A stretch of DNA of 64,000 bases from Rhyacichthys aspro (taxonomy: Eukaryota > Chordata > Actinopteri > Gobiiformes > Rhyacichthyidae). Positions 35,240-49,060 of this stretch are shown in pieces (the stretch's first letter is position 1; the number at the start of each line of letters is the position of its first letter). The notes beneath the pieces are model-generated. The model was not told the origin of the DNA, did no database searches, and saw only the letters and a list, made by a program, of their open reading frames with translations. The stretch lies in assembly GCA_036850595.1 (NCBI GenBank), contig CM072158.1:10183422-10247421 (forward strand). Reading direction: 5' to 3'. The position numbers were made by a program, and so were the translations under genes.

Positions 35240-38160
35240 CATCAGTACTGAACTTTAGAGGAGAACCTTGGCATCAGTCTCTCTATATCACTTCATTTAA
35301 TGCTATTAATTTTAGGTACCAACATTAACCCTCCTGTCAGCTTCAGCAACACAGAACTAGTTTGGGCTTATTAACTACTACTGTCCTTTACCTATAAACA
35401 CTACAGATTTGTTTTTGCTCTGATACAAGTTGGCTTTTCTCAAAGACCAAATCAACCGACAAATATGTTAGTTTGCTGAATTTTAGACTAAAGAACGGTC
35501 CTCAAAATGTCCTATACATTTACCATGCATCTATGTAGGTCCATCTTTTTGACCAAACATAGTGTAAATCTAGCTGGAATTAGTTCAAAAATAGTATAAT
35601 AATGCAAGGAACTGCTGTTTACAGGCCTCTGGGACAATTTTATAAAAAAAAGAAAAAAGAAAAAAAGATGCTTATGTCACCTTTAAGTATGGCTCTTTTA
35701 AAATCTTGCTGGCGCTGAGACTGGACACTTTGTCTGTCAGTCCGTTTTTGCATTTGCATCTTATCATTGACGGAGGCATTACTGTGTGTGCAATAAAATC
35801 AAACACCACCAAACAAATAATCTGACCTGCTGCTAGTTCTCACTGTCAACGCACTGATAGCCAATCCTTGCTTCTGATTGGATAAATGAAAGACAATATA
35901 CCGTCAATATTCCCATCTGTTTGTTGCACTGCAGATAGACTGAGACATCAATGTTACCGACTGAACCACAGTGATTAAAAAAAAATCTTTAGAATAAATG
36001 TCCCTTAAACGACTCACTTTCTATAATAAGCACCAGGGTTGACTGACTTTTTCTTGTTTGTGCAGTTGTTTCCTCTGCTTGACTGTTCCGAGTGTGTTTG
36101 ACCCTAATTGGAGTGACAGTGTGAGGTGGGTTTGTGCCATCTCACCACCTGCTGCACTCGTCCAACACACACAAACACACACTCTGACCTCCTGCACCCC
36201 GACCCTCCCAGCGCCCTGTGCACGCACACACCCACAATCAGACACATACTCTCACACACAATTGCCATTTTTTCTTATCGTGGCCGTTCCAACCGCTCCC
36301 TGTTTTATCACACAGCCCGAGGCTCGGCCGCATCCAGTCTGGCTTCCATTCAGCACTTCCTATCCCCGATGAATAGCTATTTACCATTCAGCTCCCTCTT
36401 ATCAATTACCATCATCGCCATTATTACCATGACGCCTCCACTTCAAAGTCCCCATCAAAGCTGACTCATCTGGGAGACCTTTCACTTGGGATACAGAGTT
36501 TGATGTTTTCACGTACACAGGGACATAAACAAGATAGCTGCGTTACTTTTGGCAGTGGGTTCAATCCAAAATGAGATATCGCCCCAATTTTAAAGATGAC
36601 ACGCCTTCATTTATAGTTTTAGTAAGTATAGACATATAGCATCTTATTTAAACTTTGTCTTTGATAGAACTTTGCTTGGTTTTCCCAAAAGTCTTCCTTT
36701 TACAAAAGTGGGTACAGCTTAGTACAACAAAACAATTGCTGAAATGACATTAAAATCTATGTAAAAGTCTTTGTACTGCTACTGTACAACAACATGTGGA
36801 CAGACAATCTTTATTTTTACAACAGTAATTGGTGTAACAGCTCATACAGTCCATCCTTCGTCTAATCAGGCTAAAAAAAAGAAACCACACAAACCAAAAT
36901 GGAAGCAATGAGTGAATCAATGAACACAATACTTCGGATTTGTCTCAGCAGTGTAACCACTTGTATTGATTTAAGGATGTGCGGTGCAAAACTAAACAAA
37001 ACCACACAACCAAAGCAAAAGTGTTCAGCATTCAGGTTTTGTATTTGTCAGACGCTGAAAAAGAGCACACAACAATAAGACAAGCAATAAAAAGTGTCTT
37101 TCCTGCGCATGTGCTCAGACATGTGTGCGTGGAGGGAGTGTAGTAATTATACCAATTATCTGCAGCTCACGGCGAGGCTCCTGAGCCGCCCGTACACACT
37201 CAGCTTGTAGCCTGTGCCGTCCATTTGTCGATTGTGAAATATTAATCACACACAGCTGCCTGGCTGTCAGGGAGAGTCTGCGGAGCGGCCAGTCCTCCGC
37301 GCTACACACACGTCAATGAACCTGTGTCACACCGACCCAGAGACGTTCACATGCGTATCAGTGACACCGGCCCTCTCGCCTGGGCATCTGCGGGGCCGAG
37401 GGTCCCAGCTGTCTGAGGGATTATGAAAATGGAAGGATGATCCTGTAGGGCCGCACTTTCATTGACCTTTGGCCCGAGAGAGAAGAATAAAGACATGCTG
37501 TGTGTGTGTTTTCACTGTGTCTGACAAAGATGTGCTCTCATTCACTTCATAATGAACATAAAGAGGAAGGATGAAATCAACGTAGCACTTAATTGAGTCA
37601 CTAATGTGGATGTGTACAGAGACGTGGGCTGGTGTTCAACTGAAAGTGCTGTCAAAGTGTAAAAGTGAGTGCTACATTTACTTGCTCTATTAGGTGAGAG
37701 CCACACCCTCGGAGTCTAAACCCACATGAAGAGCTGTGGGTCTGCAGCACGGGCACATGTCCCGGTGACAGCGTGTGACATGGGAACGACCCGGGCTGGT
37801 TTAAATCACGGGCCTAACCACTGGGCCGCTGTGCCGTGGGGGTTCCTGGATACTTTGCATTCCTCCTGCGACTGTGGACTGTGAGAACCAGAGGACGCGG
37901 GCAGAAATACTCCTTGGTCTTAAAAGGCTGGAAAAATGAAGCGTGTGTGGGTGTGTGTGAAGGCATGCAGTACAAGTGGATGTTTGAGCTGTGGCTTTCG
38001 AACAGGGTATGGATTTTTGTGGATTGTTCCATGTACTGTTTGATAGAAAAACATGAAACAATTTGATTAGAGTCAGATCAAATTGTGCAATAAAGGGAGT
38101 GTATGTGGTTTCGTTAATCTTTTTTTTCAATCAGTTCAGTTTTTTTTTTAATAATCCTAA
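35240..38160. other. Intergenic; contains two unique GC-richer islands
   Basis: No exon is supported. Islands at about 36,280-36,470 and 37,290-37,480 are non-repetitive and motif-dense; the second includes ATTGACCTTTGG, a nuclear-receptor-like half-site. An A-rich tract lies near 35,643. Confidence 0.45.
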
Positions 38161-38162
38161 AG

Positions 38163-38615
38163 CAGACATGTCCAAAGTCAGGTCTGGGGTCCAATCATGG
38201 CACAAGGTAAGATTTTATGTGGCCCTCAGCTTCAGAGACAAAATGTATGGTTTATGGCCCCAACAACAGAAGTTCTGTCACACAGCATTAGCACACAGGT
38301 TCAAAATCTATAAAAACTGTTCAAATCCAACTAAAACCTGTTCAAATGTTAAAAAAAAACCCATTCAAATCCATCTAAAACTTGTTTAAATCCATCTCCA
38401 GTTAAAACTTGTCCAAATCCATCTAAAACCTGTTCAAATCCAACTAAAACTTTTTCAAATCCCACTAAAACCTGTTCAAATCCAACTAAAACCCGTTCAA
38501 ACTAATCTAAAACCTGTCCAAATCCATCTACAACCTGCTCAAATCCATGTAAATCATACTGATCTGAGTGTTCAAATCGGACTAAAACCTGTTCAAATCC
38601 AACTAAAACCTGTAC
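38163..38615. mobile_element. Probable hAT-like remnant with ~21-bp satellite array
   Basis: It begins CAGACATGTCCAAAGTCAGG, which resembles termini of non-autonomous hAT elements in fish. From about 38,299 to 38,611 it becomes a tandem array with a unit near TTCAAATCCAACTAAAACCT. No matching right terminus or target duplication is visible, so the copy appears truncated. The same monomer fills the element at 49,990. Confidence 0.6.
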
Positions 38616-38739
38616 TTGTGGAATAAGAAAGATCAGGTATCTCATTCAATATCTATTTAGTCTGTGCACTTCACTCCAAATAAGATACAGTATGATTCAT
38701 TTCCAGTGTGTGCGTTTACGGCATTCTTCCCACTGATGC

Positions 38740-39190
38740 CTAATCACCATTAAACTGTTCCTGTGGGGGGCCGACCGTGGCCCTGACAGCTGAGTGTGCC
38801 CACTTTCCCATGCTTTCGGGGGTGAAAGGTCGCAGTGCAGCTACCACCGCAGTTGTTACGAGGCCCTCGCACACAAGGCCTCTCCTGTGTGATGAACATA
38901 TCAGCGGCTGCATGGGGCTGAAACAGGAGAGCCCACAACGAGGGGGCCTTGTGTGCGTCTTGTGTGCGCTGGGTGAATGTGGCACAACAATCACTCACTC
39001 AAACGGGACAACGCGAGGGTCTCCCGTGTTTGTTCAAAGCTTTGTCTGTGGGTGTATGCGCGGAGGGCAAGTGGTAGCCGAGGTAACCGTGAACGTGGCC
39101 TTGTAATGGTCCGTGAGGCCTCGTGTTTGTTTAAATTGATGAGTGTATATGGTTCCCCACCTTCCCGGCAGCTCACGTCTTTGAACTGTT
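38740..39190. promoter_or_regulatory. Candidate regulatory island
   Basis: A GC- and CpG-rich unique block next to the satellite-bearing remnant, with several overlapping short open frames on both strands but none with coding character. Called on composition only. Confidence 0.28.
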
Positions 39191-42100
39191 GGCATACAGG
39201 ATTCAAAGCTTCCTCCTTTTCTTTAAGATGAAAATACACTGCCTTCATTTGTTTTTCTTGCCAGGCTTGTTTTCAGGAGCAACCTCTCTGGTCCTGGAGC
39301 AGAAAAACAATTTGACAAAACACACGTCAAACGTTCGGGACTAGACAGCACACACTTGAACTTCTTTCAGATCTTGAAACAGGCCCAGGTTTATCCATGC
39401 AGGTGCAGGTGAGGTTTTCATTATTCCCTTCTGTTTCCTGACAGGTGGATGGCAGTATGTCGGTGCTATATGAGGTGACTTTTAAAACCCACTGTGTTCT
39501 CTGCAAAGCCCTTTTGGCACCTGCAACAGCAGTTTGTGTAAAGCTTTTGATGTTGCCTCTTCACCCAAAGGGCAAAACATCACGACCCAAGTTTTGAACA
39601 AATCAACTGCCAGCATGTAGGATCTTGAATTGTAATGAACTGTTTTCTTTGGATTTCCCAATGAAGCTCAACTCAGTGCCATAAAATCAGTGTGTTGCTG
39701 CAGGCTGCATTTGATCATTTAACAAAACGCCTTATAACAGTAGCCCACAGTCCCTAGGCTAGAATCCTCCTCATAAAGGATTAAACAATCAGGGTGTGAG
39801 TGTTTAAATAGGGTTTTTTTCATCTTATCAAAAGCTGACTTTGAGACACAGGTGGCTTTTGGCGGCTAAGCCACACCACACGTCAAATGGGACGGCTGTA
39901 AAACAAGGCGATTGTTAGCTCGGTGGAAAGTAGCTTCCACTGAGGCATTCAGTGCGTTGGTGTTAAACCGTGTTGTAATCCCACAGTGTTTGGATGTGAT
40001 CCGCCTGGATTTAGTCTGCTGAAGCTGAGCAGCGGCGCAGGTGTCACTGATAACACCACAGATGCACACACACGATGAGAAAATGGAAACACACAGCGTG
40101 AAAGCAAAAACAAGCACATCCTGGTCACTTGGGAAACTAGTAAATGACACCTGGACCACAAGGCAGCACATTATAGCCACATGCACCGCTAACTGTTTTT
40201 GGTTTTCTTTACTTTAGAGTATAGCAGATTTTACTAATTAATATGACTGCAATCACATGTCATGAAACGTAATACAGAGAATGACTCTGGATTTGATGGA
40301 ACACTGCAAGGAGCAAAGAAAAAGAGCATGTGGACTGATGCGAACAGTCATTTAACTCTTGGTGCAGATACATCTCTGCTAATGTTCAACCTATTAGACA
40401 GTGGTTTGCAAACTTTATATGTGTAGTGTGTGGTGAGTCAATCGTATGTTTCCCTTTTTGATCTTTTTTGTTAAAAACTATGTCTTGTAAGTATCATAAA
40501 TGTGGGAGACAGTAAATAACATTGGAAGAAAAAGTGAAAGGTGATAATGCCCATAAACAAAAGTGCAAACTGAGCAAACTGAAAGCACAAAAGCTGAGGG
40601 GATGACAAAGTCTGCAGGGCATCTTTCCTGTTCTTTTGAGACAGTGTATTGTAGACAGTAATCCCATGTTATGACAGTGACAGAGCCCATGGTGCACTCC
40701 TTCCCACAGGTTGGAGGGATGAGTCAGAAGGAGCGGAAAACAAAGCAGCAGGCAGGAACCTGCACGGATTACACTCATCACCATCATCAAATAGAAACTA
40801 GACACTGGAGTAACTGGAGCTCGTGCACTAACAACATCCAGTCTGTAAGAGGCCGAAGGAATGAAAGATAAACATTGACTGTGAAGAATATTTGCTCTCA
40901 ATTTATATTTTATTAGTGACACAACAGTAATGGGTCCGTTATGTCTTACTTTTTGGTGAAACCTAAAAAGTTCTAGTGCCTACAGGGGTTGATAGTGATA
41001 ACCAAAGTGGAAAAAACATGGCTAATGAGCATGAATAAACAGAAAATGCATTAAACATACACTGATCTTGTTTTCGTGCACCAACTGCAGTTCAGAGACA
41101 TTTATTCTTTCAGAAACAGATCGTAACTCTGTCATAAGTCATGTTGCCAAAAACACAATACTAAGAGTAAACCAACATACAATTTCACTGAACCTCCCTG
41201 TGAGAAAGTAAACCTCTTCTCAGGTTTCCGTGTGTTTTTTAAAACAACGTCGCTCACAGAAATAGCTGAATAAACTGTGAGACAGCAGCTCGACAGGGTT
41301 TTTAAAGCCATGTGCTGTAGCTTTTAAGGAGCGGGGCTTTCCAGGCGCGGTTTGCAAAGTGGACACGCACACACACATTCTTCATGGAGCATTAGGGTCA
41401 TGCTCGTCTTAAGTCAAACACAGCTACCCACAGAGAAGTGCAGGGTCTGGGGCCGAGCTGCTCTGAAGTCTAAAGTCTGGTACCGGTTGTGTGTTTTGTT
41501 TAAATGTAAAGCGGTGGCAACAGTAATTAAACGCTGGGGGTTGATTGAGGTTCCCACATCACCTCAGAAGTCCTAATATGTTCCTGGAGTCGTCTTTCTG
41601 TGTAGATTGTCTTTGTGGTTTCAAACATGCTCTCTTCTGTCCTCTTGTCTCCTCCTCTCAGCCGCTGAGTCTGGGACCGTGAGGAAAAGGCCAATTATAT
41701 ACTAAAAAACCCCTCTCTCAATCTTTGTTCTGCGGGCATAAACCACCGCTTTGCTTTTTGTTTTCATTCTTTCCCCTTCTTTGGCTTTCTGACATTCCCA
41801 GTGCATTCCCACCGTCCCCCCGAACCCCCCCGCTCCGCCCCGTTACTCACGCTCACGCACACATGCAAGCCCACTTTTTTCGGCTCATGCCAACTTTTCC
41901 TGACTTCACAGGCCACGGTTCCCAAAGTCTTAAAATAGCCGCTGTGCTTCCTGGTCCTTCATCAGCACCGTATCTTATCATATTCAAAGACAAGCTGGGA
42001 GGAGACGCTTGTTTTACTGTCTGTTGCCGAGGAAACAGTTTGATCGCTGAGTGATTTCAGGCTGAAGCTTGGAAGCACATAGGTTGATGTAGCATGGGTT

Positions 42101-43991
42101 TCAGTGCAATGCATCCACTGTTGATTCATGTGCACAGTTAAATTGTTAAAGTGTGTAACCTCCAACAACAATGGTTTCATTTTTATTTGAAGGCTTCGCT
42201 CCATCTGTACAACCTAGACTCAAGTCATTTCAAAGACTGTATCAGTGCAGCAGAAGTGGCTGTTAGCATTACTAGCTAGAGCTGACTTTGCCATCGACCA
42301 AACTTGCACAAATCCATAGTGACTTTACGGTACTCTTTGCTTCCAGCTCCCACACTCTCCCACAGATTTTCACACTGCATCCCAGTACGTCTCCTAATTG
42401 TTCATGAAATAGTCTGGAGTATCTCACACACGTCTCATATCTGAGGACACACTCTCCCACACTCACCCGTCTTCTCTGTGTCCCATAAAAACACACACAC
42501 ACACATTTGTGGAGTTCGACTCGCTGCTCAGTGTCCAGCTCTGGGCGGTGTTCCCATCCCCATGGCCTTTCCCAGCACAGACAATGCTTTGTGTCCCACA
42601 AAGGAAGCTCTCATCCAGGCTCTGGGGCCCTGTTTGGCCCTTCACGGCCCCCCAGACCCCAGAAAGGCCCCTCGAGCCACCCCGGCAGAACCTGCAGAGG
42701 TGCCAAGAGGAACATCTGTGTGACTGGGGCGAAAAGACCTTGCAGAAGTTCTCACACTTTGAGGAGGGAATATTTGTCTGTTTGCGGATTCCTTCAGTGA
42801 GTGTGAGTCAGTGGGCCCTGGGAGACTCGGAGTCCAGATAATAAATGGTGTGAGAGGAACAGCGAAGAGGGGCTGCCAGAACTTCCCCGTCAATGAAGCA
42901 CGTGTGTCAAAGGCCCCGGCTGCCAACCACAGACTGTGAAACGGGGTCACACTAACAAGAAGGCATGCAGAGATGGGCCGATAAATGAACGGATGGATCA
43001 GGGAGCAACAGATGGACAGATGGGAGGAAGGAAGAGAAGAAAAAAATCAATTTTGGAGTAAAATGATTGACAGACGGGGAGTGTGAAGATTAAGAGGTGA
43101 TGGTATCATAAGAGGTGGCTCATAAGACTTCAGGGACTGTAACAAGGCTCTATGAAAGCTTCTGAATGAAACATGTACCCTTCAATTTATCAGTAAGTCT
43201 ATCAGTAAAAGCCAGTTTGATGCAAAGCACTGTTCAAAATGAGGACACATTTTCATCGACATGGACAACATAATACTTGCCTTGTTACAAAGTGTCCTCT
43301 AGTTAGGAAATTTGAACACAAACCTGTTTAAAAAAGGAACTAATCTAATTTAGACATTCCCAGCCTCTCGGACACCCTTCCAATTTCCCCAGCGTTCTGT
43401 CCAAGGAGTTACACAGCTGTCAAATGTTGTTAAGCAATTAGCCAACTTTAGCCAACAAGCACATCTGCAAAGTATAGCACACTTCAAGGACTCAGGACAG
43501 AAACAGACGTCGGACTGACTCCTGCTCTTCACCTAAAAACAACAATGGGATGATTTGCTCCTGTCAGAAGTTTGATAGGTATTATCTCTAGACAGTTTGA
43601 AGGCCCAGTCTGATTTGAGTAATGGGGTTTGTCATGTTGATTTCATGTCAGACAGAGCTGCAGCTGGTCCACACCCTCGTGCAGGAAGTGACATCATGCA
43701 CTGCTGGTCAAAATACAGGAAACATGACGACAGCCTCTGAAGGACGTGAGGGACACTGTTCTCTGTAATCCACCAGCTGCTGCACAGATCCCACTCAAGC
43801 GCACATGCTCCGTCCTGGCCGACTCCACTTTGTTCAAACAACACATTTAAAAAAAAAAAAAAGATTCTAAATGAGTCAGTGGTCAAATGTCAGGTGCACT
43901 GTGGGAAAGTGAACGTTCCTTCTTCAGAAGCATATGTGCTTCTGTGCTTGTTAGCAAAACATAATCAATTCAGTGACTTTTAGCATGTAGC
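39191..43991. other. Intergenic
   Basis: No exon is supported. It holds a CA run (42,489-42,503), RBPJ cores at 40,701, 41,551, 41,806 and 43,911, and an old repeat copy at about 40,310-40,420 related to one at about 48,950-49,045. Confidence 0.5.
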
Positions 43992-44936
43992 CTTTAGTTC
44001 AGTGATCATCAACTGGTGGCACAGGGGCCACATCAGGCCCCCATAGTTTTCCATCTGGACCAAAATCTGAAAACATGAAGGGGAAAATTGGTGTAGTTTA
44101 AACAGACTAGAGTCAAATAGAGTCAAAGACGACAGAAATATAAATCTGATTATCAGTGAGCAGTTTGAGCAGCTTTGCCTACGCCTTTCAGCATTTAAAG
44201 ACACAGATACAGGAAACACAAGCTAAAATGGCTTATTTCAGCCAGGCTCACTTGAATGAGGCTAACTTGAACCTGGATTAGAAGAGCCAGGTTTACTTAA
44301 GTCAGGCAAGACAGTGGAAAGGTTGTCCAATACTGAGATACTTAAATGAATGTTGAAAGAGAACCTTGGTGAAAAGATAAAGTAGTGATTCTCAACTCCT
44401 CAGCACATTGTCAAAATAAATATTAAAATGACTCAAAAATGACTGAAATTGAGCTCATTTATCCAGAATGACAACCTTTAATCCTCTGTACAGATCTTTG
44501 CATCTGTTAATCATTGAGCAGTTCGTGCAGCTTTACCTACTAGGAGTTGTCATAGTTAATGATTGTGCAACTCTAAAACAAATCTTCCTCTTTTATCACT
44601 GAAGTGTTGTTTCCGACTTATTTTGTCTACATTTAAGAATAAGGACAAAATGGTAGTTCTCTTTGTTCATTTCTTTTTTTGACAAATTATCTTCAAACAT
44701 AAAACACTTGAAATGACCAGTTTTCAGTCAAAAAAAACAACAACAAAAAAACTAGAAAAGATATTTAACCGTGTAGAAAATTAAATCAAATAATAAGAAA
44801 AAGTGGAGTTATTCATTTGTTTATTTATTCATTTATTTATTTAAGCCATTACTATATATTTTTGTTTAAAAGTCAGCAACTGTGAAAGAACAGGCTGGCC
44901 CTCAAGCAAATTTACTTGATGACCCCTGCTTTAGTT
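43992..44936. mobile_element. Non-autonomous hAT transposon with 8-bp target duplication
   Basis: The element body is 44,000-44,928 (929 bp), bounded by perfect direct repeats CTTTAGTT at 43,992-43,999 and 44,929-44,936. It starts CAGTGATCATC and ends GATGACCCCTG, giving imperfect inverted termini CAGTGATCATC/CAGGGGTCATC with the hAT-type CA...TG ends. No transposase reading frame is present. Confidence 0.88.
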
Positions 44937-47900
44937 TATGTTACACATATTGTTCCTATTAAGAAAACCAAACAAACACACACACATCTCTAAATATCCA
45001 GGCAGTCGCTAATGTTTCCCACCCAGGCTCTGACATTAAGCACATTTTGGTGGCTGATGCTGATTCTTCTGTTGAAAACAAACAGCTCAAATACAGAGCG
45101 TACCTACAAGAGATGTTTCTTAATCTGCTGATTCTTGTTTCTTATTTGTTAAAAGTGAAAATGTGAGTTGAGTGGGAAAACAGCCTATAATAGTGACGAA
45201 TACACATTTTAATATAGAAGCATAACTCTAAAACGTATCATTTGTTTTCAGTTGAATGTGTCTATTTCTTTGTCTTTCGCTCTTCCCTTTAATTTGCTGT
45301 GTTTTGCGCTTCCTCATTTTCTTCCCCGTCGTGTCTTTTGTCTCTCCGCTGTGACTCGCTCCCATGCCGTCCCATACACACAACAAACCCACCACCAGCC
45401 TCTCAACTCCTGCCCGGACCCATAATGCCGTGCCTCTTAACAACTCTGCGTCGATAACCACAACAGTGCACATAACAGCATCACAGAGAGAGGGAGAGAG
45501 GAGGCCGCTGTCGCCTAAACATTCCCCCGAAATATTCATGAGAATCAGCGAAAAGAGCTACAAAGCAAATATGTGTGGTCAACACCAGACTTTAAATCTA
45601 CGTCTGGAGCCATTGTAAGGATGTCACAACTCTGCTTTTCATAGGGCCTCACCCCGTCAACTGTATTTCTTTTCTCTGCTGATCTGTGTAGTCTTTCATT
45701 ATGACCCATAGCATTTGTAAGTTATGAAGGACATAAAGTACACACAGTGGCAATGTTTACACTGATGGAAAAGTTGCTCAACATTACTCATTACTCCGTA
45801 AGTAATTGAATCCAAATTGTATTTTTAATCATAACGTGTTGCATTTTGCAGATGAAACAGGCTTCTTTATGAGATGCTGTGCTGCCTGTGTGTGTTTTTC
45901 AGGTAATCAGGTAAGTCACATTGATTCTGTTTTACCTGTTCACACTAATTCACAGATGTTGAAACTAACTCCAAAATAACAGATTTCATATTGGTTTTCC
46001 AACACGAACAAATCTGATCTTGGTCACTTTTGCGGCCAGTGTAAACACAGCCCATCTTCTGAAACAAGTGAGACAAGTGACAGTCTTAAGTGCGGTGGTC
46101 CCTTTTTTTTTTCTTCCTGTGAAACTGCAACCTCTGTCTATTTCCATCTGGAGGGATAACAAACACAGCGTAAAGCGGCCGATGCAAACATAAACATGGG
46201 GAATATTCCTGAGTCGTCTGCGTGTTTTCACATGGCACGTCCGAAATACCGCAAAACCTCAACAAATCACTAAAATAGCCTGCTTTGTGCAATCAAAACA
46301 CTTCCACAAGTGTAGTCTGCAATCTCTGAGAGGACGCGAGCATTTGAGCAACAACGCAGTTTGTGTTTGCTTTGACAACACACAGTTACAACACAGTATG
46401 AGCCGATTTAACACTTCTTCATGAACATAATGTGGTTTTATGTACTCTCTTTGCACATTTTATTTGACTGGGTTTGTGTGTATGCATTGTGTGCGTCATG
46501 TTTCAGTGTTTAATCCTGTCCAGCCGGTCCCCTCCTCTCTCGGTGCAGTCCTGGGAAGCAGTCGTGGGGGAGAGCTCTCACAGCCTCTCAGTGTGTGTTT
46601 GTGTGTCAGCAAACAGCTGTGTGGACGGCCGGGAGCAGCCGTTAGAGCAGGGGACACACTCTCCTCGGCCCGTCACTACGTCCCCCTCCCCTCTCTCCTC
46701 TGAATCTTCCTGGTCTCGGGACAGAGCAGGTTACAAGTCTGATCCCGGGTGAGTGAGGAGGGGGCTCGGCAGACGGGGAAGCGCTGACCTTTTTACCACT
46801 GTGTGTCCTGTTACATGCTTGACTAAGTGTTCATGTACCGTGGACCATCTTGAGCATGTCAGCGTGTGTTATCGCTCATCTGTGCGCAGGGGCCAGACCG
46901 TGACCAGGCATGAGCTGAAAATCCAGCAACTGATTTGTTCGGCTCACAAAGTGAAGTCTGTGGGGAAAACTGAGATGTTCGGGGTTTGAAGAATCTAGGC
47001 CGTGTTATCCCGGGACACCAAGTGTTAAAAACACCAGCGGTAAAATGATCAAATAAGATCCTGGGTCAAAGTGAAATCTGAACTTGATCAGGAAACAAAA
47101 TAATGTAAGATGAGTGGAGCATATTCACTGTATCATTACAATCAACTTGAACCTGTATACAACCTGCCCAGGTGTTATTTACTGTGCTTGATTTGTTTGT
47201 GGCTTGAGCGTTTTATTTGACCTGTGAACAATATAATAGTAATAGTGGTGAATAATGGTAGTTTTTGACTGATATGATACTGTAAAGTGCATTGGCAACA
47301 AGGTTAAAGTGTTAAAGCAATGTGCACTTAAATGAAAATGTTATAATAAAGGCATATTCCATCTCTTTTATTCCCTCTTTCCACAAACATGTTTCCTGTG
47401 TCTCCCTGTTTCTTGTGTATTTGATCTAATCTATTACAAATGTGTGTAGATCAATTTATTCTTCTCATTTTGTCTTTAAACATATGTGGGTTAAGACAAT
47501 TCATTCAAATGGTTGGTCAAAAAGATATAAAATTAAAAACTTTGACTTCATCCCTTTGTCCAAAGTCATGTGAGTGTAGGTGAACTGGTGAATCTAAATT
47601 TGTGTAAATGGTGATTGGTCAATGTATGTCTCCTTATATTAACCCTGCGATTAACTGCCTAATGCCCATAGTAGCCCACGACCTGTAACATAACAGTAAT
47701 TCAACTCCTTATCCAGTTTGAAACAATTACCTGCCTCTGTGCACAGCGCTGGCCCTGATTTACTGTATGTTATGTGTAACGCAGACAGGAAGTAGGTGCG
47801 TTGGGGTGCCTTCGGGTGCACAGGGAAGAGCGCGACCCTTCTGTTAGCGTTGCTACAACCGCAGGGACCAAAAAAAAACACAACTGTCAGTGCTGCTCCT

Positions 47901-48350
47901 GCTCGCCGAGCTCTGTGTCAAGCCACTGGCCAAATAAACAGCAATCAGCGCTGTCCTAACCACACACACAAAGGCACAAACGCACACACACGTCACTCAC
48001 GAGTCCAAAAGCAAACAAGCCGGGGAAGTCTGTCTAATGAATGTTTTGAGTGTGGCCCTTGAGTGATGTAATAACAACATGTAAGTCATACACTCTTAGC
48101 TCTGGCTTCCCACAGCGCTAAGAGTGGACGCAGAGTGTGGTCATGAGCATCTGCAGACTACCGTGGGCTTTCATTTGATGTCATTTGAACGTTTTATACA
48201 GCATGAGCTCAGTTTTCTACAGATACAACAGGCATTGTCATTGTTATATTTAAAGTGCATTATTAGTGTGTTATTGTCTGCATAAATAAAACATTTATAC
48301 AGTATCACAACCTCCCCTGTCTTTAGGCTGTCTATCAGGGTGAGGAAAAA
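44937..48350. other. Intergenic
   Basis: No supported exon. RBPJ cores lie at 45,016, 45,172 and 48,107. Unique GC-richer blocks near 45,340-45,560 and 46,530-46,770 could be regulatory. Confidence 0.45.
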
Positions 48351-48359
48351 CTTAAAAAA

Positions 48360-49060
48360 CCCAGACGGGAATAATCAGAAAACTGAGGGAGAAGCACAGA
48401 ACAGACAGGCCTTGTAATAGATGTGAAGGACAATCACGGATATATCCATTAAATGTACAAATGATTGAATTCAGGATAATATCATCACAAACAGTTCATC
48501 TGAGTAAGGGGAACTGAGGAGGGGTCCATGGTTGGGACAGGATCACAGATAAGGTCATCAGTGGGACGTCTGCAACAGTATCCAGTCCCCCAGAGGAGAG
48601 TGGGACAGAGGGACAACTTATGAACAGCAATGAACTAAAAAGAAATGTAAACTACAATGCAATAAGAGTGAGGACAGAGCCAGAGGGTAGAAGCTCAGTG
48701 TGTCATACTTCCCCCAACGTCTGGGCCTAGAGCAGCTTTCGACCCTGAGCTCTGTCAAAAAACAAAGTCTTAAGCCTAACCTTAAATATAGAGACTGGCT
48801 CTTCCTCCCATTTGACTTTTAAAAAACCCTGGGAACGACTAGTAACTCTGCATTTTGATCTTTTGTACACATTTGTCTGTCTATGCTGCAACAAAACACC
48901 AGAGTTTTCCATCTTGGGCTGTGCTTTTCTGAACAACACCAGCACAGGGAAAAGACATAGAGCATGTGGACTGACACGGTACAATAATATTACTTTTGGG
49001 TGCAGAGCTATGTGTCTGCTAGCATCACTTTGCAGGCTGTTTGTATGTGTAAGTGATAAA
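48360..49060. repeat. Degraded copy of a teleost-type interspersed repeat
   Basis: Phrases such as GTGTGTCATACTTCCCCCAA, GTCTGGGCCTAGAGCAGC, GTCTTAAGCCTAACCTTAAA and CTTCCTCCCATTTGACTTTT, in this order, resemble a dispersed repeat seen widely in fish genomes. The class is not assigned. The right part (about 48,950-49,045) is also similar to 40,310-40,420. Confidence 0.5.

Noticed and set aside
40494..40922. 142-residue minus-strand frame
   Set aside because: No domain or conserved composition; it lies next to repeat-derived sequence.
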